From NCBI GenBank assembly GCA_965228625.1, contig OZ245829.1, forward strand, positions 2,232,001 to 2,296,000: 64,000 bases of DNA, read 5' to 3'. Source of the stretch: UBA2767 sp965228625. Its GTDB lineage: Bacteria > Pseudomonadota > Alphaproteobacteria > Rhizobiales > Methyloligellaceae. The first letter of the stretch is position 1. Each line of letters begins with the position of its first letter. The notes under the pieces are model-generated. The model saw only the letters and a list, made by a program, of their open reading frames with translations. It had not been told where the DNA came from and did no database searches. The position numbers were made by a program, and so were the translations under genes. Positions 1 through 8,347 of this stretch are shown here, in pieces.

Positions 1-144
1 CATCGAATATGGCGAGCCGAAGGGCAGCCCGAGGATTGCCACATGGGCGCCGGTTTCCGCCAGAGTGTCCAGATCGAGCACCAGCGGTGCGTCGAACAGA
101 GTGTGGAATTCGCGTCGCGGTTCAACGGTGAGTCGTTCAGACAT
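1..144 (-). CDS. Ureohydrolase (agmatinase/arginase family), N-terminal fragment at window edge
   Basis: Only the first 48 codons are in the window; the gene runs off the left end. The start ATG (142-144) has a purine-rich GGGGGAGA Shine-Dalgarno just upstream. The visible protein ends in HVAILGLPFGSPYS, the glycine/proline-rich first beta-strand and loop found near the N-terminus of agmatinase-like ureohydrolases. These are cytosolic Mn enzymes that hydrolyse guanidino groups to release urea. The metal-binding motifs would lie outside the window, so activity cannot be judged. It is 86 bp downstream of a second ureohydrolase gene on the same strand and is probably co-transcribed with it. Confidence 0.7.
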   Translation of the reverse strand, partial: MSERLTVEPRREFHTLFDAPLVLDLDTLAETGAHVAILGLPFGSPYSM

Positions 145-230
145 GTCTTGGATTCTCCCCCCGAGTTTTTCTTTGGCGCCGTAGGCGCGGGTTTTTGGTT
201 TCCGTGTTTTGCTGTTGCCCGTGACGATCC

Positions 231-1178
231 CTAACGTGAGGGCGGTGCACTGCAAAGAAGTACCAGACAGTCATACATGACTTGCGCGGCAAGTTGGGCG
301 GTGACATTGCCGACATCGTGCGGTGGGCTCACCGTATTGACGTCGAACGCCACGAACCGGAGCCCGGCGAGATTGCGAAGCAGACGCAAACCCGCTTCGG
401 CACCGGGGCCGCCGGGTATCGGCGCGCAGACCCCCGGCGCGCAGGACGGATCGAAGAAATCCATGTCCCAGCACAGATACACGGGCCGGCCGGAAAGCCT
501 GTCCTTCAGTTCGCCGGCGACGTCTTCCATGCCGCGTGTCCGCATCTCGTCATAGGTCATGACGGTGTATCCGAGGTTCCGCGCGGCCTCCAAGATGCCG
601 GGGTTGTAGAACGTGCCACGCATCCCGGCATGGACCGACGCAGACACGTCGATCAACTCTTCTTCGGCCGCGCGCACAAACGTGTTGCCGGTGGCCTTGA
701 GGCGTCCCTCGCCCGGGTTGGCGTCGGTGTGGGAGTCCACGTGAAGGACAACCAGGTCATTTTGAAAACGTGAAAGCGCACGCAACTGACCGAGTGTCAC
801 GCTGCCGTCTCCGCCCATGCAGACCGGGACGACCCCGTTCCCGGCAACGAGTCCGACGGCCTTCTCGATTGTCGCCTCGGCCTCGTCGAGAAAGCTCGGA
901 ACGAGGTCGAGGTCGCCGCAGTCGATCGCCCGCAGGCGTTCCAGCGGATCGAAATCCGCGTCGGGCGGCCGGAACCGGCGAATGAGCCGCGATGCGTCGC
1001 GGATGGCACGGGGACCGTCGCGCGCGCCGACCCGGTTCGGATGCGTGCCATTGTCGTAGGGCAGTCCGAGAACGGCGGCCTTTCGTCCGGCAAGATCGTG
1101 GCCGTACTCGATACCCATGAAGGTTCCGGGCGGCCGAAAGATGTCGGGGTCAAAGATATCGGTCATCGTCCGTGGCAT
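231..1178 (-). CDS. Ureohydrolase-family protein with an altered metal-binding motif
   Basis: A 315-residue protein, the usual length for agmatinases and related guanidino hydrolases. Family motifs are DSHTD at residues 148-152 (usually DAHxD) and WDMDFFDP at 237-244 (usually SxDxDxxDP), followed by APG. The first motif reads GGDGS at 122-126, whereas the family has GGDHS, whose His is a ligand of the binuclear Mn centre. The protein may therefore be a pseudo-enzyme, a one-metal enzyme, or a regulatory partner of the neighbouring paralogue. The frame is open further upstream, but ATG 1178 gives the family length and has an AGAAG element before it. A second ATG at 1166 is possible. It is divergent from the cyclase gene. 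Confidence 0.8.
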   Translation of the reverse strand: MPRTMTDIFDPDIFRPPGTFMGIEYGHDLAGRKAAVLGLPYDNGTHPNRVGARDGPRAIRDASRLIRRFRPPDADFDPLERLRAIDCGDLDLVPSFLDEAEATIEKAVGLVAGNGVVPVCMGGDGSVTLGQLRALSRFQNDLVVLHVDSHTDANPGEGRLKATGNTFVRAAEEELIDVSASVHAGMRGTFYNPGILEAARNLGYTVMTYDEMRTRGMEDVAGELKDRLSGRPVYLCWDMDFFDPSCAPGVCAPIPGGPGAEAGLRLLRNLAGLRFVAFDVNTVSPPHDVGNVTAQLAAQVMYDCLVLLCSAPPSR

Positions 1179-1536
1179 AATATCGACTTCTGATCGGCAG
1201 GCATCGCAATTGTGGAGTGTGCGGCACGTGTCGTGAGGTCCACCGCTTTCGGTCAAGCGTTCCGGGCTCGATGCCGTATCAGCGTTGCCGGGCTTCCGGC
1301 ATGACGTGTTTTCCCTGCGACCGGCCGATTGAGCATTCAGTGACGGTCGGATTTGGCAAAAACACCGCCAAGCATTTCGGGTATAAGACCGCAATCATCC
1401 GCAAATTACGGATTAGCAAGAGGATTCTGACGTACGGTTGTATAATTGACCCGATACTACCGTTGTTTAAAATGCGGAGTGTGCATTCTGACGGCGTGTC
1501 CTTTTGTGATTTTTTTCGTTGTTTGGTAGCAGTGTG
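1179..1536. promoter_or_regulatory. Divergent intergenic region between ureohydrolase and cyclase genes
   Basis: This 358-bp stretch has no credible gene. Its right half is clearly more AT-rich than its surroundings and contains TATAAT at 1441-1446, about 90 bp before the cyclase start, a plausible -10 box. No convincing -35 box at canonical spacing and no TGTGA/TCACA palindrome was seen here. Confidence 0.4.
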
Positions 1537-3315
1537 ATGGCGGCGAGACATTGTCCATCCATTCCAGGCGAGCGGACAACTCGCACAGTTCTTTTTGTCG
1601 ACGTGGTCGAATCGACACGGCTACTCGAACTGAATGAGCATGATGCGATCGCGCGCTGGCGTGATCTCGTGAAGGTCATCAGAACACGGATACTGGCGGA
1701 GCACGAAGGCCGTCTCGTGAACAGCCTCGGGGACGGGTTGCTGCTGGACTTCCGGGATGTGAAGTCTGCCGTCGCCGCTGCATTTGCGATCCAGGGGGCC
1801 GGTTCAAGGTCCAACCGCGGCATCGCGCCAGACGAGCAAATGCTGCTTCGTATCGGTATAGAGGTCAGCAACGTAATCGTCGGCAAGAACGACGTATACG
1901 GTCGAGGGGTTATGCTTGGTGCAAGACTCATGACCCTCGCAGGCCCCGGCGAAATCGTGGTTTCAGCGCATGTACGCGACCAGTTGACGGCGGGATTGCA
2001 CGCCGACGTGGAAGATCTCGGCGAGTGCTACGTCAAGCATGTCGAGACACCTATCAGGGCCTTCAGGATCGGGCCTCCCGGTTCATGCGTCAGCATCCGT
2101 CCATTCAATTCGCAAGACGATTTCCTGCCCTCCATCGCCGTGGTGCCGTTCGCCGGGAGGTTCATCGGGGCCGAGCATCAGGTCATCGGCGAGGTCCTCG
2201 CCGAGGAAATAATCAGGGGATTCTGCAGATCGCCGAACCTCCATGTGATCTCGCGTCTGTCGACGACGGCGTTTCGTGACCGCGACATGAACCTGGAGGA
2301 GATCAGCTCCCACCTCAAAGTCAACTTCGTGCTTTCGGGCACGTATCGGGTCAAAGAGGATCGCATTTCCCTCGACATAGAGCTGACCGACGTGAAATCG
2401 GCGCGGGTGATCTGGACGGCACGCCGTGGTGAGCAGATTGCCGGAATCGTCAGCGGCGAGCAGGAGCTGGTCGAACACATCGTTGCGGATGTGAGCAATT
2501 CGATCCTGTCCTATGAGTTGCGGCGAGCAAGGTGCCGGGCACTGCCGACACTTGAGAGCTATGCGGTCCTGATGAGTGCAATCACGATGATGCACCGCAA
2601 CTCACTCAACGAATTCAACGAATCCTGCGAATTCCTCCGGGCGCTGACCGAACGCGCGACGCGTCAGGCGATTCCCTGGGCGTGGATGGCCAACTGGTAT
2701 GTGCTGAGGCTCCAGCAAGGCTGGTCCGACGACCCGAAAAAAGACGGGCAGAGTGCCTTGAATTGTACAAAAAAGGCCCTCGATGCGGACCCGGACTGTT
2801 CATTGGCGCTGACGATCGACGGGCTGGTTCACACGCATATGTCGAAGCGGTTCGACCTGGCCGAGAAAAGCTACAAGCGGGCGATCAAGTCCAACCCGAG
2901 TGAATCGCTTGCATGGCTGTTGAAGGGAACACAACACGCGTTTCTCGGAGACGGTGAGAAAGCGGTCGACAACACCCAACGCGCGCTCGCGTTGTCGCCG
3001 CTCGATCCTCAGCGCTACTACTATGACTCCCTGGCCGCCACGGCGTGCCTTGCCGCGCACGACTATGAACGTGCGATTGTGCTTGCAAGGCGTTCACTGC
3101 GCGCCAACCGAACACACACATCGACGTTCCGCGCCATGGCGATTGCCCAGTGGCAGCTTGGACAGGAGGAGGAAGCGCGCTCGACGGTCAAAGAGCTTCT
3201 TCGCCTCGAACCGTCCTTGAAGATTTCGAGTTATCTGGCGCGAATTCCCGCCGCACCGTTCCGGACGGGGCGGGAATGGGCGAGCGCCCTGCACAAGGCC
3301 GGCGTTCCCGAATGA
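1537..3315 (+). CDS. Class III nucleotide cyclase-domain protein with TolB-like and TPR regions
   Basis: A 592-residue, apparently soluble protein. Residues 15-190 form a class III adenylate/guanylate cyclase domain: LFVDVVEST carries the first metal Asp (D22) and LGDGLLLDF the second (D66). The segment normally reading VNxAAR reads VMLGAR, so the transition-state Arg is kept but the Asn is lost, and catalysis may be weak. Next comes a TolB-N-like region (from PSIAVVPFAG to roughly residue 330), then TPR-like helices to the C-terminus. This architecture is common in alphaproteobacterial cyclases. ATG 1537 is preferred over an in-frame TTG at 1519. A perfect CRP-type site lies 9 bp after the stop, and a Crp-family gene follows three genes later, suggesting that it makes cAMP for that regulator. 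Confidence 0.85.
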   Translation: MAARHCPSIPGERTTRTVLFVDVVESTRLLELNEHDAIARWRDLVKVIRTRILAEHEGRLVNSLGDGLLLDFRDVKSAVAAAFAIQGAGSRSNRGIAPDEQMLLRIGIEVSNVIVGKNDVYGRGVMLGARLMTLAGPGEIVVSAHVRDQLTAGLHADVEDLGECYVKHVETPIRAFRIGPPGSCVSIRPFNSQDDFLPSIAVVPFAGRFIGAEHQVIGEVLAEEIIRGFCRSPNLHVISRLSTTAFRDRDMNLEEISSHLKVNFVLSGTYRVKEDRISLDIELTDVKSARVIWTARRGEQIAGIVSGEQELVEHIVADVSNSILSYELRRARCRALPTLESYAVLMSAITMMHRNSLNEFNESCEFLRALTERATRQAIPWAWMANWYVLRLQQGWSDDPKKDGQSALNCTKKALDADPDCSLALTIDGLVHTHMSKRFDLAEKSYKRAIKSNPSESLAWLLKGTQHAFLGDGEKAVDNTQRALALSPLDPQRYYYDSLAATACLAAHDYERAIVLARRSLRANRTHTSTFRAMAIAQWQLGQEEEARSTVKELLRLEPSLKISSYLARIPAAPFRTGREWASALHKAGVPE

Positions 3316-3323
3316 GAGGGCAT

Positions 3324-3339
3324 TGTGAGAGATTTCACA
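3324..3339. promoter_or_regulatory. Perfect CRP-type operator TGTGA-N6-TCACA
   Basis: The sequence is TGTGAGAGATTTCACA, an exact match to both conserved half-sites of the CRP consensus. It lies between the cyclase stop (3315) and the start of the haloperoxidase-like gene (3551), about 210 bp upstream of that start, where an activator could sit. The Crp-like protein encoded at 7241-7936 keeps the recognition-helix Arg and Glu that contact TGTGA in E. coli CRP. Confidence 0.7.
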
Positions 3340-3550
3340 GAGCGTCGGCGCGTTATCGGACTACACACAGCAGACGATCGGCCCCGACGACACGTGCGAT
3401 GAAAATGTCAGAGGGGTTTAGAACTTTTATCGACGGCCAGCGATCGCAGGAGCCGGTCTTGGCATCCTGAAACGGGAGAAAGACCCCGCGCAGATCAAAG
3501 GCGTTTTCTCCGTGGCAACAGTCTCGGCCAACAAGGGGGGTAAGCAGAAA

Positions 3551-4819
3551 ATGTCATTATTCAGTGGAGCGAGCGGTGCAAGCGGCGCCTCCGGTGCCAG
3601 TGGTGCGTCAGGTGCAAGCGGTGCCTCCGGTGCGAGCGGTGCGTCGGGCGCGAGTGGTGCGAGTGGTGCGAGTGGCGCAAGCGGCGCGTCCGGAGCGGGC
3701 AGCGCGTTTATGGTCAGCGGCGGAGGGTTCCAGCCGAACCTGACCGCGTCATTGATAACCACCCGGGACGGGATCGTTGGAGACTGGCGGCGGCCGGATG
3801 ACGGTCAAGTGCCCAATGATCTTCGCCAGGAGACGGTGAAGAACCTGGAGCTTCTCGGACCTGGCGAACGCGCCGCAATCTTTGACTTCGAACTGAGTTC
3901 AAGGATCGCATTCGGGGAATCGGTCGAGAATGGAAATCGGGCCATGTCGATCTGGCATGTCGCCCCGAACCCGGGGCGCAGCCGGCGCGGACTTCCGGAC
4001 ATAGAGTATCAGCCCCTTGTCCGACTGATACGCCCGAGCCGAGCGACCTTCCTGGAGCAACTCGATTTTCTCGACACCTATGCCGACCTGCGGGCCGACC
4101 GTGCACCCGAGATCGTCGGCCAGCTTGGGGTGCCGGAAGCGTTCTTCGGCTCCATCGCCTATATCCATCCGGACCGCAACAAATGGACGATGGAACTCAT
4201 CTACACGGCGCTGAGATTCACCTATTCAATCGTCATGCGCGTCAAATACGCGGTGGCGTGCCGACGTCCTCACGAGTACTCGCCGCAAGTGCAACCGATC
4301 ATTCCTTCGCCCCTCCACGGCAGTTGGCCGAGCGGGCACGCGACCGAAGCTCCGGTCTTCGCCCATCTGTTGCTGAAGCTCCTGGAAGGCACCAAGAGCC
4401 GCACGCGCCCCAACACCTATGAACAGGATTGGGGCGAACAGCTCATGCGGCAGGCGGCGCGCATCGCAATCAACAGAACCGTCGCGGGCGTGCATTTCCC
4501 CACCGACAGCGCGGCGGGAACGCTTCTCGGCCTGACGCTGGCGGAATATCTGGTTGAACTGTGCTCGGGCGGCGCCGGCTACAGATCGAGCGAGTTCCGC
4601 GGACACCGCTACCCCGGAGACGAGGACTACGACTGGCGGAACTTCTATTCGGTGAAGAAAAAGAAGCTCCGCATCTCGGGCCCGGCGGCAAAAAAATACG
4701 CGAAGATCGGCAAGGAGAAGAACTCGTTCGGTTCCCACCCTGCTGCTCGACCGGCCGCACTGACCTGGCTTTGGGAAAAGGCCAGGGATGAGTGGACCTG
4801 GGAAGACGGCACGGAATAA
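3551..4819 (+). CDS. Vanadium haloperoxidase / PAP2-superfamily protein with Gly-Ala-Ser repeat head
   Basis: A 422-residue protein with the three-part active site of vanadium haloperoxidases and PAP2 phosphatases: KX6RP (K232, R239-P240), PSGH (260-263) and RX5HX3D (R309, H315, D319). These bind vanadate or phosphate. Members oxidise halides with peroxide or hydrolyse phosphate esters, and the sequence alone does not decide which. Residues 6-47 are fourteen GAS triplets, a collagen-like low-complexity extension foreign to the fold. No signal peptide is evident. ATG 3551 is chosen because AAGGGGGGT lies just upstream; a GTG at 3512 lacks one. The C-terminus is Lys-rich around residues 365-395. 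The protease gene starts 51 bp later, so the two are probably one operon. Confidence 0.85.
   Translation: MSLFSGASGASGASGASGASGASGASGASGASGASGASGASGASGASGAGSAFMVSGGGFQPNLTASLITTRDGIVGDWRRPDDGQVPNDLRQETVKNLELLGPGERAAIFDFELSSRIAFGESVENGNRAMSIWHVAPNPGRSRRGLPDIEYQPLVRLIRPSRATFLEQLDFLDTYADLRADRAPEIVGQLGVPEAFFGSIAYIHPDRNKWTMELIYTALRFTYSIVMRVKYAVACRRPHEYSPQVQPIIPSPLHGSWPSGHATEAPVFAHLLLKLLEGTKSRTRPNTYEQDWGEQLMRQAARIAINRTVAGVHFPTDSAAGTLLGLTLAEYLVELCSGGAGYRSSEFRGHRYPGDEDYDWRNFYSVKKKKLRISGPAAKKYAKIGKEKNSFGSHPAARPAALTWLWEKARDEWTWEDGTE
3566..3691 (+). repeat. Fourteen 9-bp units encoding (Gly-Ala-Ser)14
   Basis: A run of 9-bp units GGN-GCN-(AGY/TCN) encodes fourteen GAS triplets, followed by GAG. The units differ at synonymous positions, including both serine codon families, so the amino-acid pattern has probably been kept by selection rather than by recent slippage alone. 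Confidence 0.9.
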
Positions 4820-4870
4820 AGGCCTGGCGGGAGAGCCCTCGGGTCCTTTCGCAAGACGGGAGATCGAACA

Positions 4871-7093
4871 ATGCGTGGCGCATGGGAAAGAGGATCGCTT
4901 GCCCCAAGGAAAGACGCCTATCTCGATTGGGCCGGCGGTCCGGGCGCGGATTATCCGCCAAAGTACGAGGAAGTTGCGCGCAGGTTTGTCCTGATCAGGC
5001 TGACGGACGAGTTCACCCTGGACACATTCAAGGACCTGCTGAAATCCGAGAAAATCGCGCTCACCGGGCGCGCGGACACAGATGCCGTCTTCAAGCCGCT
5101 CGGGATCTGCGACCTTGCACCTCTGAAGGGCAGCAAGCTGCAGCATTTTGTTGCCGAGGTCGACAATGACTTCATCGAAACGGTCTGCGGAAACGAGGCG
5201 ACCGGCAAAGCGATCAGCCGGATGATACTCGCGCAAGTGCTTCCCGAGGACGCGATTTGTGATACCGGCGACGGCAACGGCGCGGGCCAACCCGAGGTGC
5301 GCCGGCAAAGCGGCAGGAAGAAGTCGAAAAAAGCCGACACGGACAAGTCCGAACCCGGAACAGTCGTCGTGGGCATCATTGATGAGGGACTTGCATTTGC
5401 GAATTCACGGTTCAGGCGCGCGGCTCTGGACAGTCGCGTCGAGTTCGCCTGGCTGCAGGACGGGCGCTGCGTGGGTGGCGTCGAAGGTTTCGGCTACGGC
5501 CGTGAACTCGACAAACACGAAATCGATGTGCTGCTCGAGGAATGCACGACTGCGGGATGGCTGGACGAAGATCGATTCTACCGGCGAGCCGGGCTGATCG
5601 ATTTTTCCAGGCCCGGACACAAGGCCGCTGCTCAGCGGACGTCTCATGGCACCCATGTGATGGACCTTGCGTGCGGATATCGGCAAGGCGACTCACCTGC
5701 CGACAGACGCGGATGCGACAAGCGGCCCATCATTTGCGTTCAGTTGCCGACCAGAACCGTCGCCGACACATCGGGCATCGGTCTCGAGAAGTTCATGCTC
5801 AATGCCGTGGAGTACATTCTGGAACGCGCGAACCGAATTGCCGATCAAAGAAATGTTGGCGCATTGCCGGTCGTCATCAACTTCAGCTCCGGCGTCCTCG
5901 CGGGTCCGCATGACGGGACCCATCCGATCGAGACTGCACTCGACGGTTTGCTGTCAGCACGCAGAACCGACAAGGACGCGCCTGCCCCGACCGAACTCGT
6001 GCTGCCCTCCGGGAACAGCCATCTTTCGCGTGGTCATGCGAAGATCGATCTCGCCGCGCGCAGCGACGAGAAAACCAACGGAAAGAAAGAGCTCAAATGG
6101 CGGGTCCAGCCGGACGACAAGACCTTCAGCTTTCTGGAGATCTGGCTTCCATACACGGACAAGGAACCGAAGAAGGACGAGATCGTGCTGCGCGTCCGCC
6201 CGCCTGGCGGCAAACGAAGCAAACCGCTGGGAAACGGGACGCACGGGCAGTTCCTTTCCTGGATGCCGGACGGAACCGGCGGCGATATCGTTTGCAGGGC
6301 CTATTACGAGTTCATGCCCCATCCCGACCCGAAATGCGGCGGCGGTAAGGGCCGCTTCACGGTCATCCTGCTGCCGACCGCCTTTCACCAGGCGCCGACA
6401 ACGCTGGCTCCCTCGGGCACGTGGACCATCCGTCTCGCCAACAAAACGAACCGGACGATCGCAAACATAAACGCCTGGATTCAATGGGACGACAGGCCGC
6501 TCGGATATCCACGCACCGGGCGGCAGTCCTACTTTATTGACGAAAAGTATGACCGCGTCGATGAGATCACGGGCCGCTATGTCCAGGTCGACAACGACGT
6601 CAGCGACGTGAGGCGCGCGGGGTCCGTCAATGCCCTCGGCACCGGGAAGGAAACATTCGTCCTGGGCGGATACATCGGCAAGCCATGGCGGGGAGACTGG
6701 TACATTGCGGATTACTCCGCCGAGGGACCGGCCGTTCCAACCTGCAAGGAACGCGTCCCTTGGCGAAATCCGCCGGAGTACTTCGCGGTCAGTGAGGCTT
6801 CAGATGTCCTGCACGGCGTGCTTGCCGCCGGAAGCCGGAGCGGTTCGCGCGTCGCCATGAACGGGACCAGCGTTGCCGCTCCGAAAATGACCCGGCTGAT
6901 CGCAGATCAACTCGCCGACGGAAAGGTCGGCGATGGCAATCGCGTCATTCTCGACGGTGTTTCGGTAGGCGACGGCATTCCCGGCGACCAGGATCACACT
7001 TGGCGCCGAACCACGACGCCACCTCGCGGGCCGACTGACGGCGACGCGGAGCGCCGCCCACGGCCAAAGCGGCGCGGCACCGCAACGCCGTAG
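4871..7093 (+). CDS. Subtilisin-family (S8) serine protease
   Basis: A 740-residue protein with the S8 catalytic set in order: Asp171 in VVGIIDEG, His259 in SHGTHV, the oxyanion-hole Asn382 in PSGNSH, and Ser667 in NGTSVAAP. There is a ~160-residue N-terminal extension and a ~280-residue insertion between the Asn and the Ser, probably a beta-rich accessory domain. The C-terminal tail (about 690-740) is Arg/Pro-rich. No Sec signal peptide is evident, so it is either cytosolic or exported by an unrecognised route. ATG 4871 follows GGGAGA at good spacing. It lies downstream of the haloperoxidase-like gene in the same probable operon, so that protein, or its GAS head, is a candidate substrate (inference only). 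Confidence 0.88.
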   Translation: MRGAWERGSLAPRKDAYLDWAGGPGADYPPKYEEVARRFVLIRLTDEFTLDTFKDLLKSEKIALTGRADTDAVFKPLGICDLAPLKGSKLQHFVAEVDNDFIETVCGNEATGKAISRMILAQVLPEDAICDTGDGNGAGQPEVRRQSGRKKSKKADTDKSEPGTVVVGIIDEGLAFANSRFRRAALDSRVEFAWLQDGRCVGGVEGFGYGRELDKHEIDVLLEECTTAGWLDEDRFYRRAGLIDFSRPGHKAAAQRTSHGTHVMDLACGYRQGDSPADRRGCDKRPIICVQLPTRTVADTSGIGLEKFMLNAVEYILERANRIADQRNVGALPVVINFSSGVLAGPHDGTHPIETALDGLLSARRTDKDAPAPTELVLPSGNSHLSRGHAKIDLAARSDEKTNGKKELKWRVQPDDKTFSFLEIWLPYTDKEPKKDEIVLRVRPPGGKRSKPLGNGTHGQFLSWMPDGTGGDIVCRAYYEFMPHPDPKCGGGKGRFTVILLPTAFHQAPTTLAPSGTWTIRLANKTNRTIANINAWIQWDDRPLGYPRTGRQSYFIDEKYDRVDEITGRYVQVDNDVSDVRRAGSVNALGTGKETFVLGGYIGKPWRGDWYIADYSAEGPAVPTCKERVPWRNPPEYFAVSEASDVLHGVLAAGSRSGSRVAMNGTSVAAPKMTRLIADQLADGKVGDGNRVILDGVSVGDGIPGDQDHTWRRTTTPPRGPTDGDAERRPRPKRRGTATP

Positions 7094-7240
7094 CCGCTCG
7101 CCTGTCCGTGTTTGCCGTGTCCCGATCGGGCCTACGCCGATTTCTCCGAACCGGGACAAGCAGTTTAGCCTAGCCATCAGATAACCACAGAACTAATCTT
7201 ACCGCTCAGATGTGGCGCCTATAGTGGTTTTCTTTGCAAG

Positions 7241-7936
7241 ATGGCAGCGAAAATACCGATTGATGATCGTTCAGGTCACGGCCTCAAGCGCTCCCATTTA
7301 ATTGGTCAACTCAGCACCGAGAGCCTCGGACATCTTGGCGCCCTTGCAAATCGCGTCGAGCTTGAGAAGGGCGAAGTTCTTTTTTTTCAGGAAGATCCCG
7401 GGGATTCCATTTACATTGTCGATTCCGGCGTTGTCGAAATCAGCATACTTTCGGTTAGTGGAAAGAAACTTGCGCTCAACGTCATGCGGCCGCCGGATGT
7501 TTTTGGTGAAATCGCCGCACTGGACGGCGGACCGCGAACGGCAACGGCAACCACGCTTGAACGCTCGACCCTGCTGCGTTTCGACCGCGCGGACATTATG
7601 GCCGAGATAAAGAAAAGGCCGGAGCTCGCTGCCGATCTCATACAGATCCTCTGCGCACGACTGCGTTGGGTCAGCCAGCAGGTGGAGGATCTCGCGATGC
7701 TGAACATCGAGGGGCGGTTGGCGAGCAGGCTCCTGATCCTGCATCGCAAGTTCTCCGACAAATATGGCAAGCTCTACTTGTCGCAAAGCGAATTGGCCGA
7801 TTTCCTGGGCGCAACCCGGGAGTCCATCAACAAGATCCTTCAGGAATGGCGGGCCAATGGACTTATCGAACTGTCGCGCGGCGCCGTGAAGGTCTGCGAT
7901 CAACGCAGCCTGGCCGACATTGCCGAACTGAACTAG
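7241..7936 (+). CDS. Crp/Fnr-family transcriptional regulator, Crp-like
   Basis: A 231-residue protein. Residues 25-125 form a cyclic-nucleotide-binding fold whose phosphate-binding cassette, FGEIAALDGGPRTA (88-101), keeps the Glu and Arg-Thr used for cAMP. Residues 178-205 form a winged helix-turn-helix with recognition helix TRESINKIL. Arg193, Glu194 and Lys198 align with E. coli CRP R180, E181 and R185, consistent with TGTGA recognition. There is no N-terminal Cys cluster, so an Fnr-type Fe-S sensor is unlikely. Perfect TGTGA-N6-TCACA sites occur about 100 bp after the gene and upstream of the haloperoxidase-protease pair. Its TAG stop coincides with one end of a dispersed element. Confidence 0.9.
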   Translation: MAAKIPIDDRSGHGLKRSHLIGQLSTESLGHLGALANRVELEKGEVLFFQEDPGDSIYIVDSGVVEISILSVSGKKLALNVMRPPDVFGEIAALDGGPRTATATTLERSTLLRFDRADIMAEIKKRPELAADLIQILCARLRWVSQQVEDLAMLNIEGRLASRLLILHRKFSDKYGKLYLSQSELADFLGATRESINKILQEWRANGLIELSRGAVKVCDQRSLADIAELN

Positions 7937-7995
7937 CATCTCTTCGATCAAATCCGAGGCAGTTCTTTTGCTCGATTGGCGTGAGCGGACCGCCC
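7934..7995 (+). repeat. Single end of a dispersed TA-flanked element
   Basis: From TAG at 7934 onward the sequence closely resembles the left end of the complete element at 56558-56829, sharing TCAAATCCGAG-like and TTGCTCGATTGGCGTG blocks at the same spacing. No matching right end was found within about 300 bp. It is probably a remnant, and as at 56.8 kb the element boundary falls on a TAG stop codon. Confidence 0.6.
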
Positions 7996-8035
7996 CTCGA
8001 CGCCGGATACGACGAAATCTCAAGGCCCCCGACAC

Positions 8036-8051
8036 TGTGAACCGCTTCACA
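8036..8051. promoter_or_regulatory. Second perfect CRP-type operator TGTGA-N6-TCACA
   Basis: The sequence is TGTGAACCGCTTCACA, with both half-sites exact. It lies 100 bp after the crp-like gene and about 765 bp before the TAXI solute-binding gene. It could serve a distant promoter of the transport operon or an unrecognised small transcript. Confidence 0.6.
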
Positions 8052-8297
8052 TACGCGCCAGCAGCGTCCGTGCGAATTTCTCCCCGTCGTTTCACCGGTC
8101 TCAATAACGGGATCCGGATCCGACAACAGGCAAGAGGCACGAGCGCGATACGGCTCGGTCCAGACGCACGGGAAGTGGGGGAAATCTCTGCCACGGGAAA
8201 ACGCGGTCACATCGCAAAGACCAGCCGCGCTGTATGGCTCCCGGCCGGCGCCGTTTACAATGTAACTACGGAGATGTCCCTTTCCTTCCCAGGCGCC

Positions 8298-8347
8298 GTG
8301 TCGCCCGCCCCGGTCCCATCAACAAGCCACTTCCGGGCGGGCGACAC
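8298..8347. other. Perfect 13-bp inverted repeat, 24-nt loop
   Basis: GTGTCGCCCGCCC (8298-8310) is the exact reverse complement of GGGCGGGCGACAC (8335-8347). No T-run follows, so it does not look like a classical intrinsic terminator. It is followed by a smaller CCGGAG/CTCCGG hairpin. It may be a structured leader RNA or a protein-binding site. Confidence 0.6.

Noticed and set aside
3427..3762. Minus-strand frame with a Pro-Leu-Ala repeat opposite the GAS region
   Set aside because: It is the antisense of the GAS-encoding repeat and has no ribosome site; the plus-strand frame continues into a recognisable enzyme.
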